From Pseudomonadota bacterium (GTDB taxonomy: Bacteria; Pseudomonadota; Alphaproteobacteria; Reyranellales; Reyranellaceae), in assembly GCA_018240685.1 (NCBI GenBank), contig JAFEFG010000032.1:1-45343 (forward strand): a stretch of 45,343 bases of DNA, in the 5' to 3' direction. Below, piece after piece: positions 35,501 to 43,244 of this stretch. A program made the translations under genes and the position numbers. Under the pieces are notes generated by a model. The model was not told the origin of the DNA, did no database searches, and was given only the letters and a program-made list of their open reading frames with translations. Position 1 is the first letter of the stretch. The number at the start of each line of letters is the position of its first letter.

Positions 35501-35743
35501 GTTCATCGAGGCAAGGCCGGGAATGGCGGCGAACTGCTGTTCGAGCGGCGTCGCCACCGACGAGGCCATCGTCTCCGGGCTGGCGCCCGGCAGGCTGGCC
35601 GTGACCGTGATGGTCGGGAAGTCGACGTTAGGCAGCGCGGAGACCGGCAGGAGGTTGTAGGTCGCGGCCCCGAACACCAGCAGGCCCAGCATCATCAGCG
35701 AAGTGGCGATGGGCCGCCGGATGTAGGTTTCGGAGATGTTCAT
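32582..35743 (-). CDS. RND efflux pump inner-membrane transporter (AcrB/MdtB-like, HAE1 family)
   Basis: 1053 residues, full length for an AcrB-type pump with 12 helices and two large periplasmic loops. The proton-relay Asp-Asp pair lies in helix 4 (Val-Val-Asp-Asp-Ala-Ile-Val-Met-Ile-Glu-Asn). The relay lysine is in helix 10 (Gly-Ile-Val-Lys-Lys-Asn-Ala-Ile). The N-terminus Ile-Arg-Arg-Pro-Ile-Ala-Thr is typical. Sequence style is closer to MdtB/MdtC than AcrB, but only one pump gene is present. It starts 7 nt after the adaptor stop. No outer-membrane TolC-like gene is in the operon, so an unlinked one is presumably used. Confidence 0.95.
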   Translation of the reverse strand: MNISETYIRRPIATSLMMLGLLVFGAATYNLLPVSALPNVDFPTITVTASLPGASPETMASSVATPLEQQFAAIPGLASMNSTSGLGSTSITLQFELGRKIDGAATDVQTAINAASGLMPKDLPNPPTYRKVNPADRAVLIYAVHSDDLPPYKVDDYAYVLLAQKISAVPGVSQVLVAGQQDYAVRIQANPAALAARGISLEDVRTAITNSTLNLAKGNLENENLSIMLDTNDQLFQASAYRNIIIAYRNGAPVRLRDIGDVVDGTKSPRTGAWYNGKRAELLLIFRQPGANTVEIVEKVTAMMPRLLASIPQSVHVDLVSDRSRSIRDSVEDVQFTLILTVALVVMVIFIFLRHMWATIIPSITVPLAIVGTFGIMYVCDYSIDNLSLMGLTIAVGFVVDDAIVMIENIVRYIEEGERPFEAALKGAGQIGFTIISITFSLIAVFIPLLFMGGIVGRLFREFAVVVTVAICMSAFVSLTLTPVMCAQFLKRETHHKRGRLNQMCEDAFDAAVRFYDRGLHWVFRHQFITLMSTFALVGLTGYLYVVIPKGFFPEQDTGFIFGQAEARQDISFYAMADIQKRLAAIIQQDPAVSGVVGFVGATGGNASENTARMFIQLKPFDERPGASAQKVIQRLRPKVAQVPGVKFFMQAGQDINVGGRLSKTEYQYTITSTDSEELNHWAPIIEAHMAKLPQLQDVTSDQQIASPHIAIEVDRDTAYRLGVTLAQIDQTLYDAFGQRQVATIYSSATQYKVVLEVQPQFLSDQSALSQIYVTGMGGVQIPLSAVAHFSNRIAPLTISHQGQFPAVTISFNLAPGVALGAAVEKIKELQTELKTPITLDGAFQGTAQAFQSSLASTPFLIAAAILAVYIVLGMLYESYVHPITILSALPSAGVGALLMLMLFHYDLSVIALIGIILLIGIVKKNAIMMIDFAQEAERNNGKSPLEAIHEACLLRFRPIMMTTFAAIGGGLPLAIGQGAGSELRRPLGIAIVGGLLVSQWLTLYTTPVIYLYFDRFGHWLSGKRRRPTGEMPAAIPTIAESPAEAADTRAAD

Positions 35744-35750
35744 CGATCGG

Positions 35751-36929
35751 TCAGCCGGCCTTGTCCGGAGCGGGGGCGGCGGCGGTCGGCCGGTCGACCC
35801 GGACGCGCGAGCCGTTCGTCAGCCGGTACTGGCCATCCACAACGACCTTCTCTCCGGCATCGATGCCCTTGGCGATCACGGCCATGCCGTCCTGGTTCAT
35901 CTCGATCTCGAGCACGCGATGCTCGACGGTGTTGTCCGGCTTCACGACATAGGCGTAGTAGCCGTTGGCGCCTTGCATGACGGCACGCTGCGGCACCGTG
36001 ACGGCATCCTTGTGTATGCCGATCTCGAGACGCACGTTGACGAATTCGCCCGGCCAGAGCCGCTCGTCGGTGTTGGCGAACTCGCCCTTGAGCCGCAGGG
36101 TGCCGGTCGCCGTATCGATCTGATTGTCGATCAGGCTGATCTGGCCTTCGGCAAGCTTCATCTTGTCGTCGGCGCTGTAGGCGAAGACCGGCAGCGGGTT
36201 CCTCGACTGGCGCTGGCGCAGATGGTGGTTGGCGTATTGCGGGATCGTGAAGTTCACGTAGATCGGCTTGATCTGGTTGATGGTCACCAGCGTGGTGCTC
36301 TGCCCGGCCTGCACCAGGTTGCCGAGATCGACCATGCGCTGGCCGGTACGGCCGTCGATCGGAGCCCGTATATCGGCGTAGGTCAGGTTGAGCTCGGCAT
36401 TGTCGATGGCGGCCTGATCCGCGGCGATCGAGGCCTTCAGCGAGTCGACCAGGGTCTTCTGCTGATCGTAGCTCTGGCGGGACTGGAACCCGGAGCCGAT
36501 CAGCTTACCGTAGCGTTCGAGATCGAGCTGCGCGCCGGCGAGTTGCGCCTCGTCGCGCTGCTTGGCGGCCTTGGCCTGCTCGAGCGCGGCCTGAAAGGGA
36601 CGGGGATCGATCTGGAAGAGGGGATCACCGGCCTTTACGTCCTGGCCCTCCCGGAAGGAGATCTTCACGATCTGCCCGTCGACCCGCGTCTTCACGGCGA
36701 CCGTCTTGAAGGCCTGTACCGTTCCGAGGCCGCGAACGATGATGGGGATGTCCCTTTTTTCGGCCGTGGCGATGGAGACTGGAAGCACGGGCCCCGCGGC
36801 CGCCGATGACGTCGCGCCGGCCTTCGGCTTGTCCTCGCCGAGATGCTCGAGAAGCATATAGCCGCCGCCGGCAACGATCAGGATCGTTGCCACGATGGCG
36901 ATCCCTGACGACCTCTTACCACCCGCCAT
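35751..36929 (-). CDS. RND efflux periplasmic adaptor subunit (MdtA/AcrA-like)
   Basis: 392 residues from ATG 36929; a TTG two codons upstream is less likely. An N-terminal anchor helix (about 9-28) is followed by the lipoyl half-motifs, a helical hairpin (about 95-175, rich in Ala/Gln/Lys/Glu), the second lipoyl half (Ile-Arg-Ala-Pro-Ile-Asp-Gly) and the beta-barrel and membrane-proximal domains. It links the inner-membrane pump to an outer-membrane channel. First gene of the adaptor-pump-small protein operon. Confidence 0.94.
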   Translation of the reverse strand: MAGGKRSSGIAIVATILIVAGGGYMLLEHLGEDKPKAGATSSAAAGPVLPVSIATAEKRDIPIIVRGLGTVQAFKTVAVKTRVDGQIVKISFREGQDVKAGDPLFQIDPRPFQAALEQAKAAKQRDEAQLAGAQLDLERYGKLIGSGFQSRQSYDQQKTLVDSLKASIAADQAAIDNAELNLTYADIRAPIDGRTGQRMVDLGNLVQAGQSTTLVTINQIKPIYVNFTIPQYANHHLRQRQSRNPLPVFAYSADDKMKLAEGQISLIDNQIDTATGTLRLKGEFANTDERLWPGEFVNVRLEIGIHKDAVTVPQRAVMQGANGYYAYVVKPDNTVEHRVLEIEMNQDGMAVIAKGIDAGEKVVVDGQYRLTNGSRVRVDRPTAAAPAPDKAG

Positions 36930-37287
36930 TTCCAAGCCCCTTCGCGCCCGTCGCGCGTCTCAACCGGATCAGACACGACCGGTCCCGCCGCTTCGTGCCC
37001 CCCGCTCGAGCGACGCAAGTCCTATTCCAGTCTATCGGCAATTCCGCAGGGTCGCGACGCAGCCGCATCGCGGAGCATTGCCCGATCGTCACAAGCCTGT
37101 GAGCGCTGGCCGGAGCCTACCAGCTTGGCGCGGCAGGCGCCGCTCAATTTGCATGGATGAGGCTAAAAGATCGATCTGATCCGGCCTGGCCGAACACTCT
37201 TCGGATGTTCGCGGCTCGGGCGCTGATCACAGGCTCAGGCGCGCCCCGTCTTCCCGAGGGGCAGCGCTGTGGGGCGTCGTCAGCCGG
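36930..37287. other. Intergenic region upstream of the RND operon
   Basis: 358 bp without a credible gene. It should contain the efflux operon promoter; no regulator gene is adjacent. A hairpin at 37239-37267 (GCGC/GCCCC arms against GGGGC/GCGC with one bulged A) lies about 20 nt beyond the stop of the 61-residue gene but lacks a T-tract, so it is at best a weak terminator. Confidence 0.5.
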
Positions 37288-37473
37288 TCAGAATGTCGGA
37301 CCGCTGAACATGGAGCCGCGCGAGGAGGAGAAGATCGGCTTCTCGGTCACGACATGCTGGGCGTGAGCGGTTTGGTGATGGCTCACCTGCGTCCGCTCCA
37401 GGGCCACGGCGGTGAACCATGTAAGGACCATCCCCAAACCGAGGGTGGCGACGGTGAGATACAATTGACGCAT
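37288..37473 (-). CDS. Small hypothetical exported or membrane-anchored protein
   Basis: 61 residues from ATG 37473, with GGGGAC about 9 nt upstream. Residues 4-24 form one hydrophobic helix after Met-Arg-Gln-Leu; the rest is polar, His-rich in the middle (Ser-His-His-Gln-Thr-Ala-His-Ala-Gln-His) and ends in a Ser/Gly/Phe-rich tail. A longer frame begins at 37788 but would run antisense through the next gene. No family recognised. The histidine cluster could bind metal; this is speculation. Confidence 0.55.
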   Translation of the reverse strand: MRQLYLTVATLGLGMVLTWFTAVALERTQVSHHQTAHAQHVVTEKPIFSSSRGSMFSGPTF

Positions 37474-37696
37474 TTTACTAGTCCCCAGTGCGCCGGCTGC
37501 TTCCCAACAGTCGACACAGGCAGGAAATAACCGTGGCAATGCGACATCCCGGGGGCGGGAGTCAGGGCAAAATTGTGAAACCGTTCGTTTATTCGAGCAG
37601 ATGATTGCAGTCATTGCGGCGCTGCCGCTCGACTTGACGCCTCGATCCCGGCTATTCGCATTGGCCCGAGCTGAAAGCGAATGGCAAAGTGCAAAA

Positions 37697-38068
37697 ATGT
37701 CTTTGACGTGGAAAATCCTGCATACGGAGCGCCTGGTTCTCGCGGCTATCGAGGGAACGGTGGGGTACAGCGAAATCGAGGCCTTCATCGCCGATCTCAG
37801 CGCGGCCGGGGCGATCCCCTACGGCAAGTTGTTCGACTCGCGGCGGGGAGCCGGCGAATTCTCGGATGCCGAGCTGATGAGCTATGCCGGCATGGCCGCG
37901 GGATACCGGTCGACGGCGCCGCTGGGGCCGCTTGCCGTGGTGATCGACGCGGAGACGGAAGTGGTCGAAAGCACCTTGCATCGGCTGGCCGTGATCCCGC
38001 GGCCGTTCAAGGTCTTCTACGAAGTCGACGACGCCAGGCACTGGCTGGAGCAGGAGATGGCACGCTAG
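37697..38068 (+). CDS. STAS/SpoIIAA-like domain protein
   Basis: 123 residues from ATG 37697, where similarity to the family begins; an upstream in-frame ATG at 37601 would add 32 unlike residues. The pattern Trp-Lys-Ile-x-His-x-Glu-Arg-Leu-Val near the start, Gly-Lys-Leu-Phe-Asp-Ser-Arg-Arg-Gly near residue 48 and the C-terminal Phe-x-Val-Phe-Tyr-Glu-x-x-x-Ala-x-x-Trp-Leu match small SpoIIAA-like proteins common in alphaproteobacteria. Their function is unknown. No partner kinase is adjacent. Confidence 0.75.
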   Translation: MSLTWKILHTERLVLAAIEGTVGYSEIEAFIADLSAAGAIPYGKLFDSRRGAGEFSDAELMSYAGMAAGYRSTAPLGPLAVVIDAETEVVESTLHRLAVIPRPFKVFYEVDDARHWLEQEMAR

Positions 38069-38257
38069 CCGCGGCACGAAGAGCGGCGGATCCGGCGAGG
38101 CCCGGGCTCACGACTTCCGCTTTCCAGGGGGACGGCAAGAGGCGCTCCCCACCGGCCTGTTGTCTCTGAACCGTCTGTCAGACACGCGAAAGTCGCGCGC
38201 CGACGGGGGAGACGGGAGCCTTGGAGAGGGAGAGGGGCGGTTGGTAGGATCGCGCTC

Positions 38258-38878
38258 ATGCAAGCACGCACCCTGACGCTCTACATCGACTACAAGAGTC
38301 CGTACGCCTATCTCGCCAAGGATCTGGTGTACCGGCTCGAACGTGAAACCGGCGTAGAGATCGATTGGCTGCCCTACGTCCTGGATATTCCCGCCTATCT
38401 GGGCAGCGCCAAGGTCGACGCCGATGGGCGCGTCATGGAGCAGGAGCGAAACGCCCATCAGTGGCGTCGCGTGAAGTACAGCTACATGGACGTGCGGCGG
38501 GAGGCCAACCGGCTCGGACTCACGATCCGCGGAACGCAGAAGATCTGGGACTCGTCATTGGCCGGTATCGGACTGCTCTATGCCAAACGGCACGCCGCCT
38601 TCCGGGCCTACAATGACGAGGTCTTTGAGCGGTTCTGGAAGCGCGACCTCGATATCGAAAGCGCCGCCGTGCTCAAGGACGTCCTGCAGCGTGCCGGCGC
38701 GGATGTCGCCGGGTTCGAGGCGTTCCTGGAGGGCGAAGGCCGCCAGGAGCTGCGATCCGTGCAGGAGCAGGCCGAGTCGAAAGGCGTTTTCGGCGTGCCG
38801 AGCTTCCTGTTTCCGGATGGCGACCTCTACTGGGGCCGCGAACACCTGCCCCGTATCCGCGAACTCCTGACAGCCTGA
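38258..38878 (+). CDS. DsbA family protein, 2-hydroxychromene-2-carboxylate isomerase-like
   Basis: 206 residues, the size of the GST-kappa/HCCA isomerase group. Ser14 in Asp-Tyr-Lys-Ser-Pro-Tyr-Ala-Tyr sits at the position that activates glutathione, and the cis-proline is in Gly-Val-Pro-Ser-Phe near residue 185. There is no CxxC, so it is not a disulfide oxidase. HCCA isomerase acts in naphthalene breakdown; many relatives act on unknown substrates. It is convergent with the CoA-transferase gene. Confidence 0.88.
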   Translation: MQARTLTLYIDYKSPYAYLAKDLVYRLERETGVEIDWLPYVLDIPAYLGSAKVDADGRVMEQERNAHQWRRVKYSYMDVRREANRLGLTIRGTQKIWDSSLAGIGLLYAKRHAAFRAYNDEVFERFWKRDLDIESAAVLKDVLQRAGADVAGFEAFLEGEGRQELRSVQEQAESKGVFGVPSFLFPDGDLYWGREHLPRIRELLTA

Positions 38879-38926
38879 GGCGATCGACGGCGGGCGGCGT
38901 CTTGCGCCCGGTGGCCGGTCCGGGCT

Positions 38927-40150
38927 TCAGGGCGACGGCGCCTCCGGCTTGCCGACCACGCCCTCGGACTCCAGCTGGGCGATCTGGTCGGGCTCCAGAC
39001 CGAGCATGCTCGACAGGATCTCGTGCGTGTGCTGCCCGAGCTGCGGGGAGGGCGTGCTTGGCAGGCGGTCGGTTCCGTGCAGCCGCAGCGGACTGTTCGG
39101 AACGACGATCCGGCCGAATTGCGGATGGTCGATCCATTCGAGCATGCCGCGCTGATGCATGTGCGGATCGTTCGTCACCTCGACGAGGTCGCGGACCGGC
39201 GCCGACGGGACTTTGTGCTCCCTGAAGATCCGGGTGGCCTCCGCTCTCGTGTGCTTGCTGGTCCAGTCGCTGATCAGCCTGTCGGTTTCCTCGAGGTTGC
39301 GCACCCGTTGCTCCCGCGACGAGAACCGCGGGTCGCCGGCCAGATCGGTGCGTCCGATCGCTTCCAGGAGATTGGTCCAGTGCGTCTCGTTGATGCCGAT
39401 GATGGCGATATAGCCGTCGGACGTCGGATAGACGTTGTACGGCGCGGCGGATAGTCCGCCGTGTCGATTGCCGGTGCGAGGCGGTGCGATGCCCTTGTCG
39501 TAGACGAACGCCAGGTTGGACGCGAGCGTCGGATACACCGTCTCCTGCATGGCGACTTCGACCAGCCGGCCCTTGCCGGTGAACGTCCGCTCGTACAGGG
39601 CCGTCATGACGGCGGCATAGAGATGGATGCCGCTGAGGAAGTCGACGACCGCCGGCCCGCATTTGACCGGCGGCCCATCCGGGAAGCCGGTGACGCTCAT
39701 CATGCCCGATGCCGCCTGGACCGTGATGTCCATGGCCAGGTTGTTCCGGTCCGGACCCGACAGGCCGTAGCCGGAGCCGGAGGCGTAGATCAGCCTCGGG
39801 TTGATCTCCGACAGGACCGACCAGCCGACGCCCAGCTTGTCCATGACGCCGGGGGCGTAGTTTTCGAGCAGGACATCGGCATTCTTGACGAGGTCCTTGA
39901 GGATCTCGCGGCCGCGGGGGCTCTTGAGGTTGAGGGTGATGGCGCGCTTGTTCGCGTTGAGCATCGCGAACGGAATGGCCGCGCCCTGGCTGACCGATAC
40001 GCGGTGGCGGATCGGCTCTCCGATCAGCGGCTCGACCTTGACGACGTTCGCTCCCGCCTTCGCCATCAGCAGAGTGGCGTACGGGCCTTGGTAAACCTGC
40101 CCGAGATCGATCACGGTAACACCGTCGAGCGGGACATTCCTTCTGGACAA
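38927..40150 (-). CDS. CaiB/BaiF family III CoA-transferase
   Basis: 407 residues from TTG 40150. This start is chosen because AGGAGG lies 9 nt upstream and because the family N-terminus (Leu-Asp-Gly-Val-Thr-Val-Ile-Asp-Leu) follows after eight codons. The frame is open far upstream, to 40393, but that extension is low-complexity and overlaps the IclR start. The catalytic aspartate is Asp141 (Ala-Met-Asp-Ile-Thr-Val-Gln), followed by Gly-Met-Met-Ser-Val-Thr-Gly. It moves CoA between organic acids. It is divergent from the IclR gene, its likely regulator. Confidence 0.9.
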   Translation of the reverse strand: MSRRNVPLDGVTVIDLGQVYQGPYATLLMAKAGANVVKVEPLIGEPIRHRVSVSQGAAIPFAMLNANKRAITLNLKSPRGREILKDLVKNADVLLENYAPGVMDKLGVGWSVLSEINPRLIYASGSGYGLSGPDRNNLAMDITVQAASGMMSVTGFPDGPPVKCGPAVVDFLSGIHLYAAVMTALYERTFTGKGRLVEVAMQETVYPTLASNLAFVYDKGIAPPRTGNRHGGLSAAPYNVYPTSDGYIAIIGINETHWTNLLEAIGRTDLAGDPRFSSREQRVRNLEETDRLISDWTSKHTRAEATRIFREHKVPSAPVRDLVEVTNDPHMHQRGMLEWIDHPQFGRIVVPNSPLRLHGTDRLPSTPSPQLGQHTHEILSSMLGLEPDQIAQLESEGVVGKPEAPSP

Positions 40151-40335
40151 GAGCTGCTTCCTCCTGGAACCGGGCTTGCGTGCATGGCCGGAGGTTCGGT
40201 GTCGCGGCACGTTCCGGGCACCCGCTTGCGCGTCGGTGCTCGTCATTCCTCGGCCGTTCTCTTCCTGCTGCGCCCGGCGAGTCTCGTAGCAAAAGCATGC
40301 TGGCCGGCAAAGCAGTTCCCGAAGGATGTATTTAG

Positions 40336-40350
40336 TTCTACATATGTGAA
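40336..40350. promoter_or_regulatory. Candidate IclR-type operator between the CoA-transferase and iclR-like genes
   Basis: TTCTACATATGTGAA is TTC-N9-GAA with a perfect ACATATGT core. It lies 23 bp before the IclR start in the divergent region. A second TTC-N9-GAA element of the same length lies at 42319-42333 before the dienelactone hydrolase gene, which supports a shared regulator. Confidence 0.5.
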
Positions 40351-40373
40351 AGCGGGAGGAGGCCAGGATCCGC

Positions 40374-41117
40374 ATGACGAACGAGGTCATCAAGACGGCG
40401 CGCCGGATTTTCGAGGTCCTCGAGTATTTTGACGAGGTTCAGAGGCCTGTCAGCCTGAAGGAGATCTCGACGCACTTCGACTATCCAGTGTCGAGTGCCT
40501 CCGCTCTCCTGAAGAGCATGGTCATCATGGGGTATCTCGACTACGACAGCGGTTCGCGCACCTACATGCCGACGATGCGCCTGTCGTCCCTGGGGGAGTG
40601 GATCCAGGGCGCGCTCTTCGGGGAGGGCCAGATCCTCGCCCTCGTCAAGCACATGAGCCGCGTCACGCAGGAAACCATCAGCATCGGCACCCAGAGCGAC
40701 CTCTACGCCCAATACATCCATGTCGTGCCCTCGACCCAGGCGATCCGCTACGAACTCAAGTCCGGGACGGTACGTCCTCTCGCCAGGTCCGGGCTCGGGT
40801 GGCTTCTCATGAGTGCCCGGTCCGACGAGACGATCGAGAAGCTCGTCCGTCGCATCAATGCGGAAGAGGAGGACCGGAAGCTGCGCGTTTCGCTTCCGGA
40901 GCTGATGGGGCGGATCCGCGAAATCCGCCGCCAGGGCTACGTCTTCTCGCGTCATACCGTGGTCGTCGGCGGCGGCATCATCGCGATGCTGCTGCCCGTC
41001 CGTCGCTACGGCCGCATCCTCGCCATCGGTGTGAACGGTCCGGTCGATAGGCTCGAAGCGAAGAAGAAAAGAATTCTCGCGGAACTGCGATCGGGGATTT
41101 CGAAGATCGCAGAGTGA
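40374..41117 (+). CDS. IclR family transcriptional regulator
   Basis: 247 residues. Residues 1-65 are the winged helix-turn-helix (Val-Ser-Leu-Lys-Glu-Ile ... Pro-Val-Ser-Ser-Ala-Ser-Ala-Leu-Leu-Lys-Ser-Met), and 75-247 the effector-binding GAF-like domain. Relatives control aromatic-acid and glyoxylate genes and respond to small acids. It is divergent from the CoA-transferase gene and heads the amidohydrolase, dienelactone hydrolase and transporter genes on the same strand. The spacing to the amidohydrolase gene (200 bp) suggests a separate promoter there. Confidence 0.93.
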   Translation: MTNEVIKTARRIFEVLEYFDEVQRPVSLKEISTHFDYPVSSASALLKSMVIMGYLDYDSGSRTYMPTMRLSSLGEWIQGALFGEGQILALVKHMSRVTQETISIGTQSDLYAQYIHVVPSTQAIRYELKSGTVRPLARSGLGWLLMSARSDETIEKLVRRINAEEEDRKLRVSLPELMGRIREIRRQGYVFSRHTVVVGGGIIAMLLPVRRYGRILAIGVNGPVDRLEAKKKRILAELRSGISKIAE

Positions 41118-41238
41118 GCGCTCGCGAAGATCTTCTGCTGCCAGCCGAAACGGAACGCGGTCAGCCGGCTCTTCGTCGTTTGCAGTCGGCCGCGTTTTCG
41201 TGGTGTCTTCGCCGGCCGGCATCGGCGGGAACGTCCTG

Positions 41239-41264
41239 CCAGTCATGCGGGCCTGTCATGCGGG
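41239..41264. repeat. Tandem 13-bp direct repeat upstream of the amidohydrolase gene
   Basis: CCAGTCATGCGGG (41239-41251) is followed at once by CCTGTCATGCGGG (41252-41264); 12 of 13 bases are identical. It lies 53 bp before ATG 41318, in the promoter region. It could be a pair of regulator half-sites or a simple duplication. Confidence 0.55.
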
Positions 41265-41317
41265 ATCGATACCGGGCGCATCGGACAGAGGACCGCCACG
41301 TGAAGAAAGAGGAACAT

Positions 41318-42154
41318 ATGTTGCCGGCGAACAGCTGCGATTGCCATGTCCACATCTACGGTCCGTTCGACCGGTTTCCGCCGTTCTCCGAGGGCCGCTT
41401 CTCGCCGACGCGCGAGACGCCGGTGGAAGCGCTGTTTGCCTTGTGGGATTCCATCGGCATCGCCCGCGGCGTGATCGTCCACGCTCTCGGCGCCGGGCCG
41501 GACAACGAAGTGACGCTCGATGCGCTGCGACGCCATCCCAAAAAATTGAGAGGGATCGCCCTCGTCAAAGCGGACATCAGCGACCGCCGGCTCGACGAGC
41601 TCACGGATGCCGGCTTCAAGGGCGTGCGGATCAACCTGCTGCGCCAGGATGGGAAGCCTGTCTCGTCGGGCGGGATGAGCCTTGACGATCTCGTGGCGCT
41701 GGCGCCGCGGCTGGCGGAGCGCAACTGGCACGCCCAGCTCTGGATCGAGACAGGCGACCTCAAGGAACTCGCGCCGACGCTCGAGAAGTTGCCCCTTACC
41801 TATGTGATCGACCACATGGGCCGGACCATGGCGGACAAGGGCGTGGCCTATCCCGGTTTCCGCGATTTCTGCGAGAGGCTCCGGATGGGTCGCTACTGGT
41901 GCAAGCTTTCGGGTGCGGACCGGAATACCCGCACGGGAACGCCGTTCGCCGACACCGAACCGTTCATGAAGGCGCTGGTCGCCGCGAATCCCGATCGGCT
42001 GGTCTGGGGGAGCGACTGGCCGCATGTGGGGCACCAGCCGGAGACGGTGCCGACCGAAGCGGATCTCCTTGGCCTCTTCCACAAATGCGTGCCGGACGAG
42101 GCCGTGCGGAAGAAGATCCTCGTCGACAATCCAGCCGAGCTCTACGGCTTCTAG
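41318..42154 (+). CDS. Amidohydrolase family protein, 2-pyrone-4,6-dicarboxylate lactonase-like
   Basis: 278 residues from ATG 41318 (AGAGGA five bases upstream); GTG 41300 is an alternative. The His10-x-His12 motif (Asp-Cys-His-Val-His) and Asp233 (Trp-Gly-Ser-Asp-Trp-Pro-His) match the metal-site residues of the LigI/amidohydrolase-2 group, which hydrolyses lactones or decarboxylates aromatic-ring products. A lactone intermediate fits the neighbouring dienelactone hydrolase and CoA-transferase. Identification at family level is firm, the substrate is not. Confidence 0.88.
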   Translation: MLPANSCDCHVHIYGPFDRFPPFSEGRFSPTRETPVEALFALWDSIGIARGVIVHALGAGPDNEVTLDALRRHPKKLRGIALVKADISDRRLDELTDAGFKGVRINLLRQDGKPVSSGGMSLDDLVALAPRLAERNWHAQLWIETGDLKELAPTLEKLPLTYVIDHMGRTMADKGVAYPGFRDFCERLRMGRYWCKLSGADRNTRTGTPFADTEPFMKALVAANPDRLVWGSDWPHVGHQPETVPTEADLLGLFHKCVPDEAVRKKILVDNPAELYGF

Positions 42155-42318
42155 CCGAAGTCTCCGACGACGGTCGCCGTTGCGACTGTCGCGCCGGCGC
42201 GCGGGGCAATTCCGCCGCTGATCCGGCAATCGGCCCGAAGTCGTTTTTCGCAACGTAATATGTCAGGCCTCGGCTGCCGCTGTTGCAGCCCGCATCGTGT
42301 CGCCATGCGGCACCTTTG

Positions 42319-42343
42319 TTCATGTATATGGAAATGAATTCCA
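42319..42343. promoter_or_regulatory. Candidate IclR operator upstream of the dienelactone hydrolase gene
   Basis: TGGAAATGAATTCCA (42329-42343) differs at one fixed position from the E. coli IclR consensus TGGAAATNATTTCCA. It overlaps a TTC-N9-GAA element (42319-42333) like the one in the IclR gene's own promoter region. The site lies about 100 bp before GTG 42446, where it could control the hydrolase and downstream transporter genes. Confidence 0.65.
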
Positions 42344-42445
42344 GATTAAGAAAACGGTAGGCTTGCCCGCGGCGCTTCTGAATACTGCGCGCCAACCGGC
42401 CGGGGCGATTCCCGGATCAACAAACAAGAACGGGACGAGGAAGAC

Positions 42446-43189
42446 GTGCAAGAGAGAGTCGTGGACATCGCCACTGCCGACGGTGCGATGAATTCATACA
42501 TCTTTCATCCCGATCACGGCGGCCCGTTCCCCGTCGTGATCTTCTACATGGATTCCCTCGGCGTGCGTGAGGAGCTGGCCGACATGTGCCGGCGCCTGGC
42601 GACGGTCGGCTACTACGTCATCATGCCGAATCTCTACTACCGCATGGCGCGTCACGTGGATCTCGACGCCAACCGGATCCACGATCCCGCCTACGCCGAC
42701 AGCCTCGCCTACATGTGGAAGCTGAACCGCAGCCTCTCGAACACCATGGTCGTGGACGACACGGCGAAGATCCTCGAGTTCCTCGCCGGGGAGAAGGTGG
42801 CGCGCAAGGGCAAGCTTGGGGTCGTCGGCTACTGCATGAGCGGCCGCTTCGTCTTCCGTGTCGCCGGCGCCTTCCCCGACAGGGTGGGGGCCTCCGCATC
42901 GGTCTACGGCGCCCGGCTGATCACCGACCAGCCCGACTCGGCGCATCTCCTCGCCGACAAGATCAAGGGCGAGATGTATTTCGCCTGTGCCGAGCACGAC
43001 GACTACGCGCCGCCCGAGACAGTGGAGCAGCTCCGCGGGATCCTGACCCGGGCAAAGATCAACGCCTCGATCGAGATCTATCCGAGAGCGGAGCACGGCT
43101 TCGCCTTTCCGACCCGTCACCTCTATCACAAGGCCAGCTCGGAACGGCACTGGGAGCGCTTGTTCAGGCTGTTCCAGCGCAATCTCTGA
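42446..43189 (+). CDS. Dienelactone hydrolase family protein
   Basis: 247 residues from GTG 42446, with a GAGG about 7 nt upstream. The nucleophile elbow is Gly-Tyr-Cys130-Met-Ser-Gly-Arg, with an Asp at 185 or 186 (Glu-His-Asp-Asp) and His217 (Glu-His-Gly-Phe-Ala): the Cys-Asp-His triad of carboxymethylenebutenolidase. That enzyme opens dienelactones in the modified ortho-cleavage pathway. With no dioxygenase or cycloisomerase visible, the actual lactone or ester is unknown. It is followed 55 nt later by a binding protein gene. Confidence 0.9.
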   Translation: MQERVVDIATADGAMNSYIFHPDHGGPFPVVIFYMDSLGVREELADMCRRLATVGYYVIMPNLYYRMARHVDLDANRIHDPAYADSLAYMWKLNRSLSNTMVVDDTAKILEFLAGEKVARKGKLGVVGYCMSGRFVFRVAGAFPDRVGASASVYGARLITDQPDSAHLLADKIKGEMYFACAEHDDYAPPETVEQLRGILTRAKINASIEIYPRAEHGFAFPTRHLYHKASSERHWERLFRLFQRNL

Positions 43190-43244
43190 TCTCACGCGTC
43201 GCCGAGACCGCGGCGCAACACGCATGAATAGATTGAGAGGGGAA

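Noticed and set aside
42190..42201. CGCGCCGGCGCG palindrome after the amidohydrolase gene as a terminator
   Set aside because: The 12 bases have no room for a loop and no T-run follows; such GC palindromes arise easily in this base composition.
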